NCBI GenBank assembly: GCA_036262035.1 | Contig: DATAJS010000028.1 | Location: 1 to 64,000 of the forward strand | DNA length: 64,000 nt | Source of the DNA: Burkholderiales bacterium | GTDB taxonomy: Bacteria > Pseudomonadota > Gammaproteobacteria > Burkholderiales > SG8-41 | Direction of reading: 5' to 3' | Shown: positions 50,011-60,237 of the stretch, one piece after another | Numbering within the stretch: position 1 is the first letter of the stretch | Layout of the letters: every line of letters starts with the position of its first letter | The notes under the pieces: generated by a model | What the model was told of the DNA's origin: nothing | Databases searched by the model: none | The model's input: only the letters and a program-made list of their open reading frames with translations | Program-made: the position numbers and the translations under genes

Positions 50011-52545
50011 TCACCAATCCTCCCTCACCGCCCTCGTCACCTCGTCGCTCATCGCCCGACGCCCCGAGACGACGGCGGTCAGCGTAGCGGCGACGACGAG
50101 CGAGAGCGCCAGCACCCCGAGCTCGCCCCAGGGAATGTGCATGTCCATGCTCCAGTGGAACGACTGGCGGTTGATGACGTGCACGAGGACGAGGCTCACG
50201 AGCCAGCCGAGCGCCAGACCCGCGACGACGCCGACACTGCCCACGGCCAGGCCTTCGAACGCGAGCATCGAGCCGATCTGGCGGCGCGTCATGCCGATGT
50301 GCCTCAGCACGCCGAACTCGCGGCGCCGCGCGAGCGCCTGGGCGCTGAAGCTCGCGCTCACGCCGAAGAGGCCGATCAACACCGCGGCGACTTCGAGCGC
50401 GTACGTCACGGCGAACGTGCGATCGAAGATCGCGAGCGAGATCGACTTGAGCTCGCGGGGCGTCGCGATCTCCAGGCCTTCGTGCGAGACCAGCCCGGCC
50501 CGCAGGCGTGCCGCGGCCTCGTCCGGTGCGACACCGCCCGCGAGGTACAGCCATGCTTCGTTCGCCCTGCGGTCGCGGGTGATCGCGACGTAGACCGCGC
50601 GATCGATGACGACCGCACCGTTCTGCCGCGCGTAATCGCGCCAGATGCCGGCGACGGTGAAGTGCCGCGGCACGCCGCCGATCGGCAGCGTCACGATGTC
50701 GCGAGCGCTCACGCGCAGCACGTCGGCAGCGACCTCGGACAGCCAGACCGGCGTGGGCGCGCCCGCCGCGGGCTCGACCCGCGGGCCTTCGAACGGCAGC
50801 GGCGGCGCCGATTGTCCCGGCGCCAGCGGACGCGCGATCAGGGTGAGCGGCGGCCGATCCCTGGCCACGAACACGCTCTGGCTGCGCAGGAACACCGCGC
50901 GCTCGATACCCGCCACGCGCGCGATCCGCGCCTGTTCTTCTTCGCTGAAGAAGCCGGTGTCGCCGAGCCTTCCCGCTCGTAGGTAGAGGTCCGCGGGCAG
51001 CATGCGGTCGAGCCACGTCGCGAGCGATTCGCGAAACGAGCCGATCATGATGATCATCGACACCATCAGGCTGAAGCTCGCGAGGATACCCGCGAGCGCG
51101 ACCGCCACCTGCCGCGGCGTCGCCTGCAACTGCGCCGCGGCCAGCGCGGCGGACGCGCGCCGCACGTTCGGCAGCCGTGCCAGCGCGAAGTGCGCGAAGC
51201 GCGGCATGACGAGTATCGCGCCGACCAGCAGCAGCGCGATCGCGGCGTAGCCGGTCCACGGCAGATCGCCGAGGGGCGGCGCCTGCGACAGCGCGAGACC
51301 GATCGCGATGATCGCGAGGCCCGGCGCCGCGCGCTGTACGCCGCGCAGCGCCTCTTCTTCGTCACCCGCTTTCAGCGCGGTCGCGGGCTGGCGCCGCGCG
51401 GCTTCGAGCGCGGGCAGCGCCGCCCCGATCAGCGAGAACACGACGCCGAGCACGAAGAACGTCGCAAGCGCCGCCGGATCGACGTGCAACTGCGCGTCGA
51501 CCGCGCTGAAATAACCCGCGCCGAGATCGCCGCCCAGACGCGCGACGGCGAAGTGTGCGAGCGCAACGCCGAGCGCGACGCCGAGGAGCGATCCGATCAG
51601 TCCGGTGAGACTCGCGTCGACGAGCAGCAGCCTGACGAGCTGTCCGCGCGTGACGCCGATCACCCGCAGCAGCGCGAGCTGCGAGCGGCGCCGCAGCAGC
51701 GCGAGGAACTGCGTGGAGAACACGAGGAATGCGCCGGTGAAGAGCGCGACCAGCGCGAGCATGTCGAGGTTGGTGCGATACGCGCGCGAGAGGCTCACGT
51801 TGCGTGCCGCCTCCGCCTCGGGCGTGGCGACGACCGTGCCGGCGGGCAGCACGCTCTCGAGCGTGCGCGCGAACGCTTCGGCCTGCGTTCCCGCCGCGAG
51901 CTTCAGATCGATGCGCGACAGGTCGCCGATACGGCCGAAGACGCGCTGCGCTTCCGCGATGTCCACGATCGCCATGCGCTGGCGCGTGGCGCCCGGCGCG
52001 AGCACGCCCGCGACGTGCAGGGTTTCGACGCGCGAGCCGGCGTGCACTCGGAGCTCTCCGCCCTTGCCGACGCCGAGATCTTCCGCCGCCGCGGCGGACA
52101 GCAGCGCCTGCCGCGGCTTGAGCAGGTCGGTCAGCGCGTCGCGGCTTTCGAGCAGGAGGTGCGGCTGCACCTGCAGCGCGCGGAACGAATCGAGCCCGAG
52201 CACCTTGATCGTGTCGCGGCGGCCCGCGATCTGCGCGTCGACCTCGAGCGCGGGGCTCGCGGCCGCGACGCCGGGCGCCCGGGCGAGGCGCGGATACAAC
52301 GATTCCGGGAAGCCGGAGCGCGGCCCGCGCACCACGAGGTCGGCTTCGCCCGCGAGCGAGCGCACCGCGAGCTCGAACTCGTTGGTGGCGCTGGCGTTGA
52401 TGAGGTGCACCGCGACGCCGAGCGCCACGCCGAGCGCGATGCCGAGAAGGGCCAGGACCAGCCTGCCCGGATGCTCCCGCCACGCGCCGCCGGCGCTCGC
52501 CCGCCAGAGGCTCGTCAGTACCGCGGGGCGCCAAGGCGCGATCAC
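50011..52545 (-). CDS. FtsX-like ABC transporter permease (AttF/AttG-type)
   Basis: This 844-aa membrane protein has the duplicated MacB/FtsX architecture. It has an N-terminal helix, a periplasmic domain, then about eight helices in two FtsX blocks (for example TGAFLVFSTQFLALLRRRSQ, GLFGVSASFSAQALARRREF). The intracellular signature LRVIGVTRGQL and its second copy LRHIGMTRRQIGSML are visible. It starts at GTG 52545, overlapping the stop of the ATPase gene (GTGA). With that ATPase and the AttH-like protein it forms a three-gene unit that probably moves a lipid or envelope compound rather than a small nutrient. Confidence 0.92.
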   Translation of the reverse strand: MIAPWRPAVLTSLWRASAGGAWREHPGRLVLALLGIALGVALGVAVHLINASATNEFELAVRSLAGEADLVVRGPRSGFPESLYPRLARAPGVAAASPALEVDAQIAGRRDTIKVLGLDSFRALQVQPHLLLESRDALTDLLKPRQALLSAAAAEDLGVGKGGELRVHAGSRVETLHVAGVLAPGATRQRMAIVDIAEAQRVFGRIGDLSRIDLKLAAGTQAEAFARTLESVLPAGTVVATPEAEAARNVSLSRAYRTNLDMLALVALFTGAFLVFSTQFLALLRRRSQLALLRVIGVTRGQLVRLLLVDASLTGLIGSLLGVALGVALAHFAVARLGGDLGAGYFSAVDAQLHVDPAALATFFVLGVVFSLIGAALPALEAARRQPATALKAGDEEEALRGVQRAAPGLAIIAIGLALSQAPPLGDLPWTGYAAIALLLVGAILVMPRFAHFALARLPNVRRASAALAAAQLQATPRQVAVALAGILASFSLMVSMIIMIGSFRESLATWLDRMLPADLYLRAGRLGDTGFFSEEEQARIARVAGIERAVFLRSQSVFVARDRPPLTLIARPLAPGQSAPPLPFEGPRVEPAAGAPTPVWLSEVAADVLRVSARDIVTLPIGGVPRHFTVAGIWRDYARQNGAVVIDRAVYVAITRDRRANEAWLYLAGGVAPDEAAARLRAGLVSHEGLEIATPRELKSISLAIFDRTFAVTYALEVAAVLIGLFGVSASFSAQALARRREFGVLRHIGMTRRQIGSMLAFEGLAVGSVGVVAGLALGWLVSLVLVHVINRQSFHWSMDMHIPWGELGVLALSLVVAATLTAVVSGRRAMSDEVTRAVREDW

Positions 52546-53207
52546 TGCACTGCGAGCCCGTCCCGGGACAGCACGTATACGCGATCGGCGTAGCTCGCCG
52601 CGGCCTTCGAGTGCGTCACGAGGATGCCGCCGCCCGCGCGCCGCTTCGCTTCGGTGCGCAGGAGCGCGAGCACCTGCGCCGCGGCTTCGCTGTCGAGATT
52701 GCCGGTCGGTTCGTCGGCGAGCACCAGCTGCGGCTCGTGCACGAGCGCGCGCGCGATCGCCACGCGCTGCGCCTCGCCGCCCGAGATCGTGCGCGGGAAG
52801 TCGTGCGCGAGGTGAGCGATGCCGACCGCTTCGAGCATCGCGCTCACGCGCGCGTTGGCTTCATCGCGGGGCGTCTCGGCGAGATCGAGCGGCAGGCGCA
52901 CGTTCTGGAACACCGTGAGGTGCGGGAGCAGGTGGAACGCCTGGAACACGAAGCCCATGCGCCGACGGCGCAAGAGGGTGCGCGCATCGTCGTCGAGCGC
53001 CGACAGGTCGATGCCGTCGAGGATGATGCGACCCGCGTCCGGGAGGTCGAGGCCGGCGATGAGATTGAGCAGCGTCGACTTGCCCGCGCCCGACTCGCCC
53101 ATGATCGCGACGAGCTCGCCGTCGGCGACCGTCAGCGACACCTCGCGCAGCACCGCGCGTACGCGGGCGCCGCCGTAGGATTTCGTGACGTCGTGAAGTG
53201 TGAGCAC
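52542..53207 (-). CDS. LolD/MacB-type ABC transporter ATPase (AttE-type)
   Basis: This 221-aa ATPase partner of the FtsX-type permease has Walker A ([18 protein letters not shown]), the signature [16 protein letters not shown], Walker B ([12 protein letters not shown]) and the switch histidine (LVTHSKAAA). It is close to LolD and MacB ATPases in layout. Translation begins at GTG 53207. It is the first gene of the three-gene unit and is divergent from the Bug-type binding protein gene 83 bp away. Confidence 0.94.
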   Translation of the reverse strand: MLTLHDVTKSYGGARVRAVLREVSLTVADGELVAIMGESGAGKSTLLNLIAGLDLPDAGRIILDGIDLSALDDDARTLLRRRRMGFVFQAFHLLPHLTVFQNVRLPLDLAETPRDEANARVSAMLEAVGIAHLAHDFPRTISGGEAQRVAIARALVHEPQLVLADEPTGNLDSEAAAQVLALLRTEAKRRAGGGILVTHSKAAASYADRVYVLSRDGLAVQ

Positions 53208-53290
53208 GGGGTGCGCGGAAGTGGAGTCGCGCGCCCGATGCTATCATGCCGCCCTCGTCAGTTTCGGAAGTCCTCCGAGGAGAAATCAAC

Positions 53291-54265
53291 GTGAGATCCA
53301 CCGCTGTCAGCCTCGCCTGCGCCGCGTTGGCTGTGCTGTCCGGCGCGGCCCAGGCGCAGCAGAGCTATCCCGCGCGCCCCGTGCGCCTCATCATCCCGTT
53401 TTCGCCGGGCGGGGCGGCCGACGTGCCCGGCCGCCTGCTCGCCGATCGCCTGACCAAAGTGCTCGGGCAGCAGATCGTCATCGACAACCGCCCGGGCGCG
53501 GGCTCGACCATCGGCGCCGAAGCGGCGGCCAAGGCAGCGCCCGACGGCTATACGCTGTTCATGATCAGCAACACGCATTTCGTAAGCGCGGCGCTGTATG
53601 GCAGGAAGCTCAACTACGATTCGCTGAACGATTACACGCCGGTGACGCAGATCACCGCCGCGCCGAACGTGCTCGTCGTCCATCCGTCGCTGCCGGCAAA
53701 GAGCGTGAAGGACCTCGTCGGGCTCGCCAAGTCGCGGCCCGGCCAGATCAACTACGCCTCGTCGGGCAACGGCAGCACGCAGCACCTCACCGGTGCCCTG
53801 TTCTGCCGCATGGCCGGCATCAACATGACGCACATTCCGTATCGGGGCAGCGGACCCGTGACCGCCGATCTCATCGGCGGGCAGGTGCAGGTGGCATTCC
53901 CCGGCATTGCCGGCATGCTGCCGCACATCAAGTCGGGCAAGCTGCGGGCTCTCGGCGTGACGAGCACCAAGCGCTCGCCCGAGCTTCCCGACGTGCCGAC
54001 GATCGCCGAGGCGGGCGTCAAGGGTTACGAGATGGTCGCGTGGTTCGGCATCGCGGGTCCCAAGGCGCTGCCGCGCGAGATCCAGATGCATCTGCACGGC
54101 GACCTCATGAAAGTGCTGAAAACGCAGGACATGCAGGCCGCGATGCGCAACGCCGGACAGGAAGTCGCGTACCAGGAGAAGCCCGAGCAGTTCTACCAGT
54201 TCATGAAGGTGGAAGCTGCTAAATGGGCTAAAGTCGTTCAAGAAAGTGGTGCCAAAGTCGAGTGA
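53291..54265 (+). CDS. Bug/TctC-family solute-binding protein
   Basis: This 324-aa periplasmic protein has a signal peptide (LACAALAVLSGAAQA) and the typical Bug start of the mature part (YPARPVRLIIPFSPGGAADV). Further family motifs are VIDNRPGAGSTIGAEAAAKA, INYASSGNGSTQHLTGALF and VPTIAEAGVKGYEMVAWFG. Such proteins bind small carboxylates and are greatly expanded in betaproteobacteria. No TctA/TctB membrane subunits are nearby, as is usual for orphan Bugs. The GTG at 53291 follows GGAGG. An aldehyde dehydrogenase lies 9 bp downstream, which suggests a carboxylate or semialdehyde ligand. Confidence 0.93.
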   Translation: MRSTAVSLACAALAVLSGAAQAQQSYPARPVRLIIPFSPGGAADVPGRLLADRLTKVLGQQIVIDNRPGAGSTIGAEAAAKAAPDGYTLFMISNTHFVSAALYGRKLNYDSLNDYTPVTQITAAPNVLVVHPSLPAKSVKDLVGLAKSRPGQINYASSGNGSTQHLTGALFCRMAGINMTHIPYRGSGPVTADLIGGQVQVAFPGIAGMLPHIKSGKLRALGVTSTKRSPELPDVPTIAEAGVKGYEMVAWFGIAGPKALPREIQMHLHGDLMKVLKTQDMQAAMRNAGQEVAYQEKPEQFYQFMKVEAAKWAKVVQESGAKVE

Positions 54266-54274
54266 GGTGATGCC

Positions 54275-55735
54275 ATGACCGAGCAAGTGCTGGAGAAGCC
54301 TGCGACCGTGTACGAAAAGCTCGCGATGTACATCGACGGCAAGTTCGTCGAGGCCGAAGGACGCAAGACCGAGCCGGTCGTGAACCCGGCGAGCGGCGAA
54401 GTGCTCGGGCACTTGCCGCATGCCACGCGCGAAGACCTCGACGCCGCGCTGGCGGCGGCGCAGCGCGCGTTCGAGAGCTGGAAGAAATCTTCGCCGCTCG
54501 ATCGTTCCGCGATCCTGCGCAAGGTGGGACAGCTCGCGCGCGAGCGCGCGCAGGAGATCGGCCGCAACATCACGCTCGATCAGGGCAAGCCGCTCGCCGA
54601 ATCGGTCGGCGAGGTGATGGTGTGCGCCGAGCACGCCGAGTGGGCCGCCGAAGAGGGCCGCCGCATCTACGGCCGCGTGATCGCCCCACGTCGTCCGGAA
54701 GTGCATCAGTTCGTGCTGCGCGAGCCGATCGGCGTGTGCGCCGCCTTCACGCCGTGGAACTTCCCGTTCAACCAGGCGATCCGCAAGATGGTCTCGGCGC
54801 TCGGCGCCGGCTGCACGCTGGTGCTGAAAGGCCCGGAGAGCAGCCCGAGCGCGGTCGTCGCGCTGGCGCGGCTCTTCCACGACGCGGGGCTTCCGCCGGG
54901 GTGTCTCAACATCGTGTGGGGCGTTCCCGCCGAGGTCTCGGACTACCTCATCAAGTCACCGATCGTGCGCAAGGTGTCGTTCACCGGCTCGATCCCCGTC
55001 GGCAAGCAGCTGGCGGCGCTCGCGGGCGCGCACATGAAGCGCGGCACGTGGGAGCTCGGCGGCCATTCGCCGGTGATCGTGTTCGACGACGCCAACGTCG
55101 AGCAGGCGGCGATCACGCTGGCCAAGCTCAAGGTGCGCAACGCCGGGCAGGTGTGCGTGTCGCCGTCGCGCTTCTACGTGCAGAAAGGCATCTACGACAA
55201 GTTCGCGGCGACGTTCATCGAGACCATCAAGTCGATCAACGTCGGCAACGGGCTGGAGAAGACGACGCAGATGGGACCGCTCGCGCATTCGCGGCGCGTC
55301 GACGTGATGCAGGCGTTCGTCGAGGACGCGGTCACGTGCGGCGGCGAGATCGTCACCGGCGGCGCGCGGCTCAAAGGCTCGGGTTTCTTCTTCCCGCCGA
55401 CGGTGATCACCGGGCTGCCCGATACCGCGAAGCTCATGACCGAAGAGCCTTTCGGTCCGATCGCGCCGCTCGCGCCGTTCACCGATCCGGAAGACGCGAT
55501 CCGCCGCGCGAACAGCCTGCCGTACGGGCTCTCGTCGTACGTCTTCACCGAATCGCTCAAGACCGCCCACTACGCGGCGAACGCGATCGAATCCGGCATG
55601 GTCAACATCAACCATTTCGGCAGCGCGCTGTCCGAGACGCCGTTCGGCGGGGTCAAGGAAAGCGGGATCGGCAGCGAGGGCGGCACGGAGACGTTCGACG
55701 GCTACCTCGTGACCAAGTTCGTCACCCAGGTTTGA
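54275..55735 (+). CDS. NAD(P)-dependent aldehyde dehydrogenase, succinate-semialdehyde type
   Basis: This 486-aa enzyme oxidises an aldehyde to its acid. Motifs in order are the cofactor site [27 protein letters not shown], the general base E260 in [12 protein letters not shown], the nucleophile C294 in [12 protein letters not shown], and [13 protein letters not shown]. Overall it is closest to GabD/succinate-semialdehyde dehydrogenases, but substrate cannot be fixed from sequence alone. It is 9 bp after the Bug protein gene and probably co-transcribed, so uptake and oxidation of a related compound are plausible. A palindromic repeat lies downstream. Confidence 0.92.
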   Translation: MTEQVLEKPATVYEKLAMYIDGKFVEAEGRKTEPVVNPASGEVLGHLPHATREDLDAALAAAQRAFESWKKSSPLDRSAILRKVGQLARERAQEIGRNITLDQGKPLAESVGEVMVCAEHAEWAAEEGRRIYGRVIAPRRPEVHQFVLREPIGVCAAFTPWNFPFNQAIRKMVSALGAGCTLVLKGPESSPSAVVALARLFHDAGLPPGCLNIVWGVPAEVSDYLIKSPIVRKVSFTGSIPVGKQLAALAGAHMKRGTWELGGHSPVIVFDDANVEQAAITLAKLKVRNAGQVCVSPSRFYVQKGIYDKFAATFIETIKSINVGNGLEKTTQMGPLAHSRRVDVMQAFVEDAVTCGGEIVTGGARLKGSGFFFPPTVITGLPDTAKLMTEEPFGPIAPLAPFTDPEDAIRRANSLPYGLSSYVFTESLKTAHYAANAIESGMVNINHFGSALSETPFGGVKESGIGSEGGTETFDGYLVTKFVTQV

Positions 55736-55805
55736 TCGAACGTGATGGGTGAAGCGTGACGGATAACCCGTGACGGACGAACCCTGGGCGTGCGCGCGAT
55801 CGGTA

Positions 55806-55856
55806 AAGGAAAGGAGGTTCAAGGAGGGAAACCTTGGTTTCCCTCCTTGGCGTTCA
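55806..55856 (+). repeat. 51-bp palindromic repeat, copy B
   Basis: This block is identical over 51 bp to the reverse complement of 48811-48861. The perfect inverted repeat CAAGGAGGGAAACC/GGTTTCCCTCCTTG spans 55820-55849. It lies between the convergent aldehyde dehydrogenase and recQ genes. The rest of the 226-bp gap (55736-55961) shows no gene. Confidence 0.9.
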
Positions 55857-55961
55857 ACCGAGCACCCGGGCTCTAGTCACCGCCGCGTGGCAATCCTCGA
55901 AGTTGGGCAGTGGCTACCCGGGGTTGAGCAACGCGCGTGCCCGTGTGGCGAGTTTGGTTTT

Positions 55962-57752
<1,791 letters not shown>

Positions 57753-57764
57753 CAGTATTTCGAT

Positions 57765-57821
57765 CGTAGGGTGCGTGGCAACGCACCGAAAAATGCGCGG
57801 TGCGCTCGCGCGCACCCTACG
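57765..57821. repeat. GTAGGGTGCG...CGCACCCTAC inverted-repeat element
   Basis: A 57-bp element bounded by CGTAGGGTGCGTGGCAACGC on the left and GCGCTCGCGCGCACCCTACG on the right fills the recQ-dioxygenase gap. The ends are inverted repeats, and each half also contains a smaller hairpin (GTGCGTGGCAACGCAC). Matching half-elements occur at 58824-58887. Confidence 0.8.
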
Positions 57822-57823
57822 GT

Positions 57824-58714
57824 TCATGCCGCGGCACGGGCCGGCCACATGTCTGCCAGACCATCCGCATCGGTTGCGGTGATCGTGGTGCGCACCATGT
57901 GGCGCGGCTGGTCGCCCGGCCACGGACGGCCGCGGTGCAGGACCGCGCGATTGTCCCACATGACGACGTCGCCCGCGCGCCAGCGGTGCTCGTGCGTGCG
58001 GCCCGGCGCGGTCGCCAGCGCGGTCAGCTCTTCGATGAGCGCCTGCGCGGCCTCGTTCGCCAGGCCGTCGATGGCGTAGGTGTGAGAGGCGATGTACAGC
58101 GCGTCGCGGCCGTTCGCGGGATTGCGCCAGCGGATGCGCCACGATACCGGCGGCAGCGTCGATTTCTCGCGATCCGAAGCGAGCTCCGGAGCGATCTTGC
58201 CGCGCGAATGCGCGTAGTCGTGCCACGCGTAAGCATTTTCGAGCTCGAGGCGCAGCGTCGGGGTCAGACGATCCCATGCGAGGCGCGTCGACGCGAACTC
58301 GGTCTCGCCGCCGGTCGGCGGAATGACACGGGCCGACAGCACCGACGCGAGCGCCGGCGGCGCCTTGAAGCAACTGTCGGTGTGCCAGAGCTGGTTCGCT
58401 TTCGCGCGGAGATCTTCCTTGTGACCCGGCGGAACGAGCCCGCCGGAGACGGGGTCGATGTTGGTGAGGATGCTGAAGGGCGTGCCTTCGCCGATGGAGG
58501 CCGCCTTGGCAGTCTCCAGCGGTCCGAAGCGGCGCGAGTAGGCCACCTGCAGATCGTCGGTGATCGTCTGGTCGCGGAAGAGCAAGACCGAGTGCTCTTC
58601 GAAAGCCGCGCGCACCGCCCGGTACGCTTCGTCGCTCCGTGCGACGTCGGCGAGGCCGACGCCGCGCACTTCGGCGAAAAAGCCCGGTCCCCGCTGCTCG
58701 ACTCGAATCTGCAT
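57824..58714 (-). CDS. TauD/TfdA-family iron/2-oxoglutarate dioxygenase
   Basis: This 296-aa non-haem iron oxygenase couples 2-oxoglutarate decarboxylation to hydroxylation of an organic substrate. The facial triad is seen as HTD in NQLWHTDSCF and the distal His in WDNRAVLHRGRPWPG. The 2-oxoglutarate-binding Arg is in HMVRTTITATD. The closest named relatives include TfdA (2,4-D), taurine and alkylsulfate dioxygenases, but the substrate cannot be told. No sulphonate or sulphate transporter is next to it. Confidence 0.9.
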   Translation of the reverse strand: MQIRVEQRGPGFFAEVRGVGLADVARSDEAYRAVRAAFEEHSVLLFRDQTITDDLQVAYSRRFGPLETAKAASIGEGTPFSILTNIDPVSGGLVPPGHKEDLRAKANQLWHTDSCFKAPPALASVLSARVIPPTGGETEFASTRLAWDRLTPTLRLELENAYAWHDYAHSRGKIAPELASDREKSTLPPVSWRIRWRNPANGRDALYIASHTYAIDGLANEAAQALIEELTALATAPGRTHEHRWRAGDVVMWDNRAVLHRGRPWPGDQPRHMVRTTITATDADGLADMWPARAAA

Positions 58715-58823
58715 GATGGCTGACGTGAATACGCAGCCGAAAGGTTAACGCCTGCTGTGTGAGACGCGCAAACGTCGAATGGAGCGCGCTGTACAGCCGT
58801 TGCCGCTCGCGCGGCTACGGCAG

Positions 58824-58887
58824 CGGTGCGCTCGCGCGCACCCTACGAAACCACCAATGACCACGTAGGGTGCGTGCTAACGCACCG
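58824..58887. repeat. Two GTAGGGTGCG-type half elements, outward order
   Basis: The right-half sequence CGGTGCGCTCGCGCGCACCC with TACG (58824-58847) is followed by a short spacer and the left half CGTAGGGTGCGTGCTAACGC with ACCG (58864-58887). They match the two ends of the element at 57765-57821 but in swapped order, as if two neighbouring copies had lost their outer parts. It lies just downstream of the EF-hand gene. Confidence 0.75.
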
Positions 58888-58895
58888 CGAGAAGC

Positions 58896-59657
58896 TCAAT
58901 AACGCGGGCCGTAGACGGTGCCGGTCGGGGCGCCGTAGGTGCCGCCGACGCCGGATTGCATCAACGGGTTCGCTTCGGCGCGCGACAGGAAACCGTCGCG
59001 GTTGGCGTCGTAGCGATCGAAGGTCAGCGGGTTCGCGATCGCGGCGGCCTCGGCGCGCGACAGGAAGCCGTCGCGATTCGTGTCGAGCCCGTCGAACGTG
59101 TAGGCCGGCGCCGCCGGCGGGATCGGCGCGGTGGCGTAGCGGGGGGCATTCCATATCGGCGCCGCCTCGGTGCGCGTGAGGAAGCCGTCGCGGTCGGTAT
59201 CGAGCGAGTCGAACGACATCACCGTCGAAGGGGCGGCGTTGCGGCTGGCGAGCCACTGGAGGTGCGGCTGCGCTTCGCTCATCGAGAGGAAGCCGTCGCG
59301 ATTGGTGTCGAACGCGTCGAACGAGCCGCCGGGGATGGTATTGAAGGTCGTGCCGGCTTCACCCCTCGACAGGAACGCGTCGTTGTTGGTGTCGAGCCTG
59401 CGGAACATGTCGGCGGCCGATTCGACCGGGTAGGCGGGCGAGCTCGCCGGCAGGTTGAGCGGCTGCGCTTCGGCGCGGCTCAGGAAACCGTCGCGGTTGA
59501 TGTCGAGGCGGTCGAACTGCGTGACCGGCGTATCGGGACCGCCCGAGACGTACACGCTGTTGCCGTTCGGATCGTACGGGGCGCAGGCCGCGAGCGCTGC
59601 GGCGCACGCAAAAGGCACGAGCGCGAGACGCAGGCCGCGTTTGATGGGGACTTTCAT
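58896..59657 (-). CDS. Lipoprotein with six EF-hand calcium-binding motifs
   Basis: The 253-aa product has a signal peptide and lipobox (ACAAALAAC). Six EF-hand-like repeats follow, each of the form FDxxDxNRDGFLSRxEA (for example FDRLDINRDGFLSRAEA, FDSLDTDRDGFLTRTEA, FDRYDANRDGFLSRAEA). Five keep the canonical D-x-D/N-x-D-G-x-L-S/T-x-x-E loop; the second has Ala for Gly (DTNNDAFLSRGE). Spacers between hands are 15-30 residues and rich in Pro, Ala and Tyr. It is probably a surface or periplasmic calcium-binding lipoprotein. GGAGAG precedes the ATG. It is the last gene downstream of the partner-switching set. Confidence 0.88.
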   Translation of the reverse strand: MKVPIKRGLRLALVPFACAAALAACAPYDPNGNSVYVSGGPDTPVTQFDRLDINRDGFLSRAEAQPLNLPASSPAYPVESAADMFRRLDTNNDAFLSRGEAGTTFNTIPGGSFDAFDTNRDGFLSMSEAQPHLQWLASRNAAPSTVMSFDSLDTDRDGFLTRTEAAPIWNAPRYATAPIPPAAPAYTFDGLDTNRDGFLSRAEAAAIANPLTFDRYDANRDGFLSRAEANPLMQSGVGGTYGAPTGTVYGPRY

Positions 59658-59745
59658 GGGGCTCTCCTCGGATCAGGTCGAAACGAGGAAAGCCGTCCAA
59701 GATTCGTGCCCGACCTGCGGGCACAGGGGACCTAATGCCCCGGCG

Positions 59746-60168
59746 TTACTGCGCCGCAGTACGCCTCACGTGCATCTCGATGATGTTGCGGTCGCCGCGG
59801 CGAGCGTAGCTGCGATCGGTCGACAGCTCGTAGAGGAAGACGATGCCCAGGCCGCCCACCGGACGATCCTCGGGGACGGCCGCGTCGAGGTCGGGCTCCT
59901 CGATCGCAAAGGGGTTCCACGCGGGCGCGCAGTCTTCGTAGACCAGCCGGCAGCCCTGTCCGTCGACCTCGACGGTGAGCCACACCGGCCCGTCGGAGTC
60001 GCCGCCGTAGCCATGGAATACGCTGTTGGCGAACAGCTCCTCGACGAGCAGCACGGCCCGCTGCCGCTCGTCGTCTTCGATGCCGGCGCATTGCGCTTCT
60101 ATGAACGCGCGTATCGTATCGAACTCCGCCTGTCGCGCGGTGAAGCGTCGTGTGGCGCGACTATTCAC
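59746..60168 (-). CDS. RsbW-like anti-sigma kinase (HATPase_c_2)
   Basis: This 140-aa GHKL-fold ATP-binding protein is of the RsbW/SpoIIAB type. The N-box is EELFANSVFHGYGG, the G1 box is in YEDCAPAWNPFA, and the G2 box is in PVGGLGIVFLYEL. Such proteins phosphorylate STAS antagonists and hold a sigma factor or another partner inactive. Translation starts at GTG 60168. It lies 69 bp downstream of the PP2C gene and completes the switch with the STAS gene at 63327. No sigma factor is in the window, so the target is unknown. Confidence 0.9.
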   Translation of the reverse strand: MNSRATRRFTARQAEFDTIRAFIEAQCAGIEDDERQRAVLLVEELFANSVFHGYGGDSDGPVWLTVEVDGQGCRLVYEDCAPAWNPFAIEEPDLDAAVPEDRPVGGLGIVFLYELSTDRSYARRGDRNIIEMHVRRTAAQ

Positions 60169-60237
60169 CCGTCAAGCTCCCTTTGTTATGCCGGTAGTAT
60201 AGCGGCGGCCTCATCGAGACGCTTGTGACGTCCGCCC

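Noticed and set aside
57753-58373. N-terminal extension of recQ across the dioxygenase gene
   Set aside because: The extra 207 codons are Arg/Ala-rich and antisense-free of any motif; RecQ family proteins start at MSVSSALQLL.
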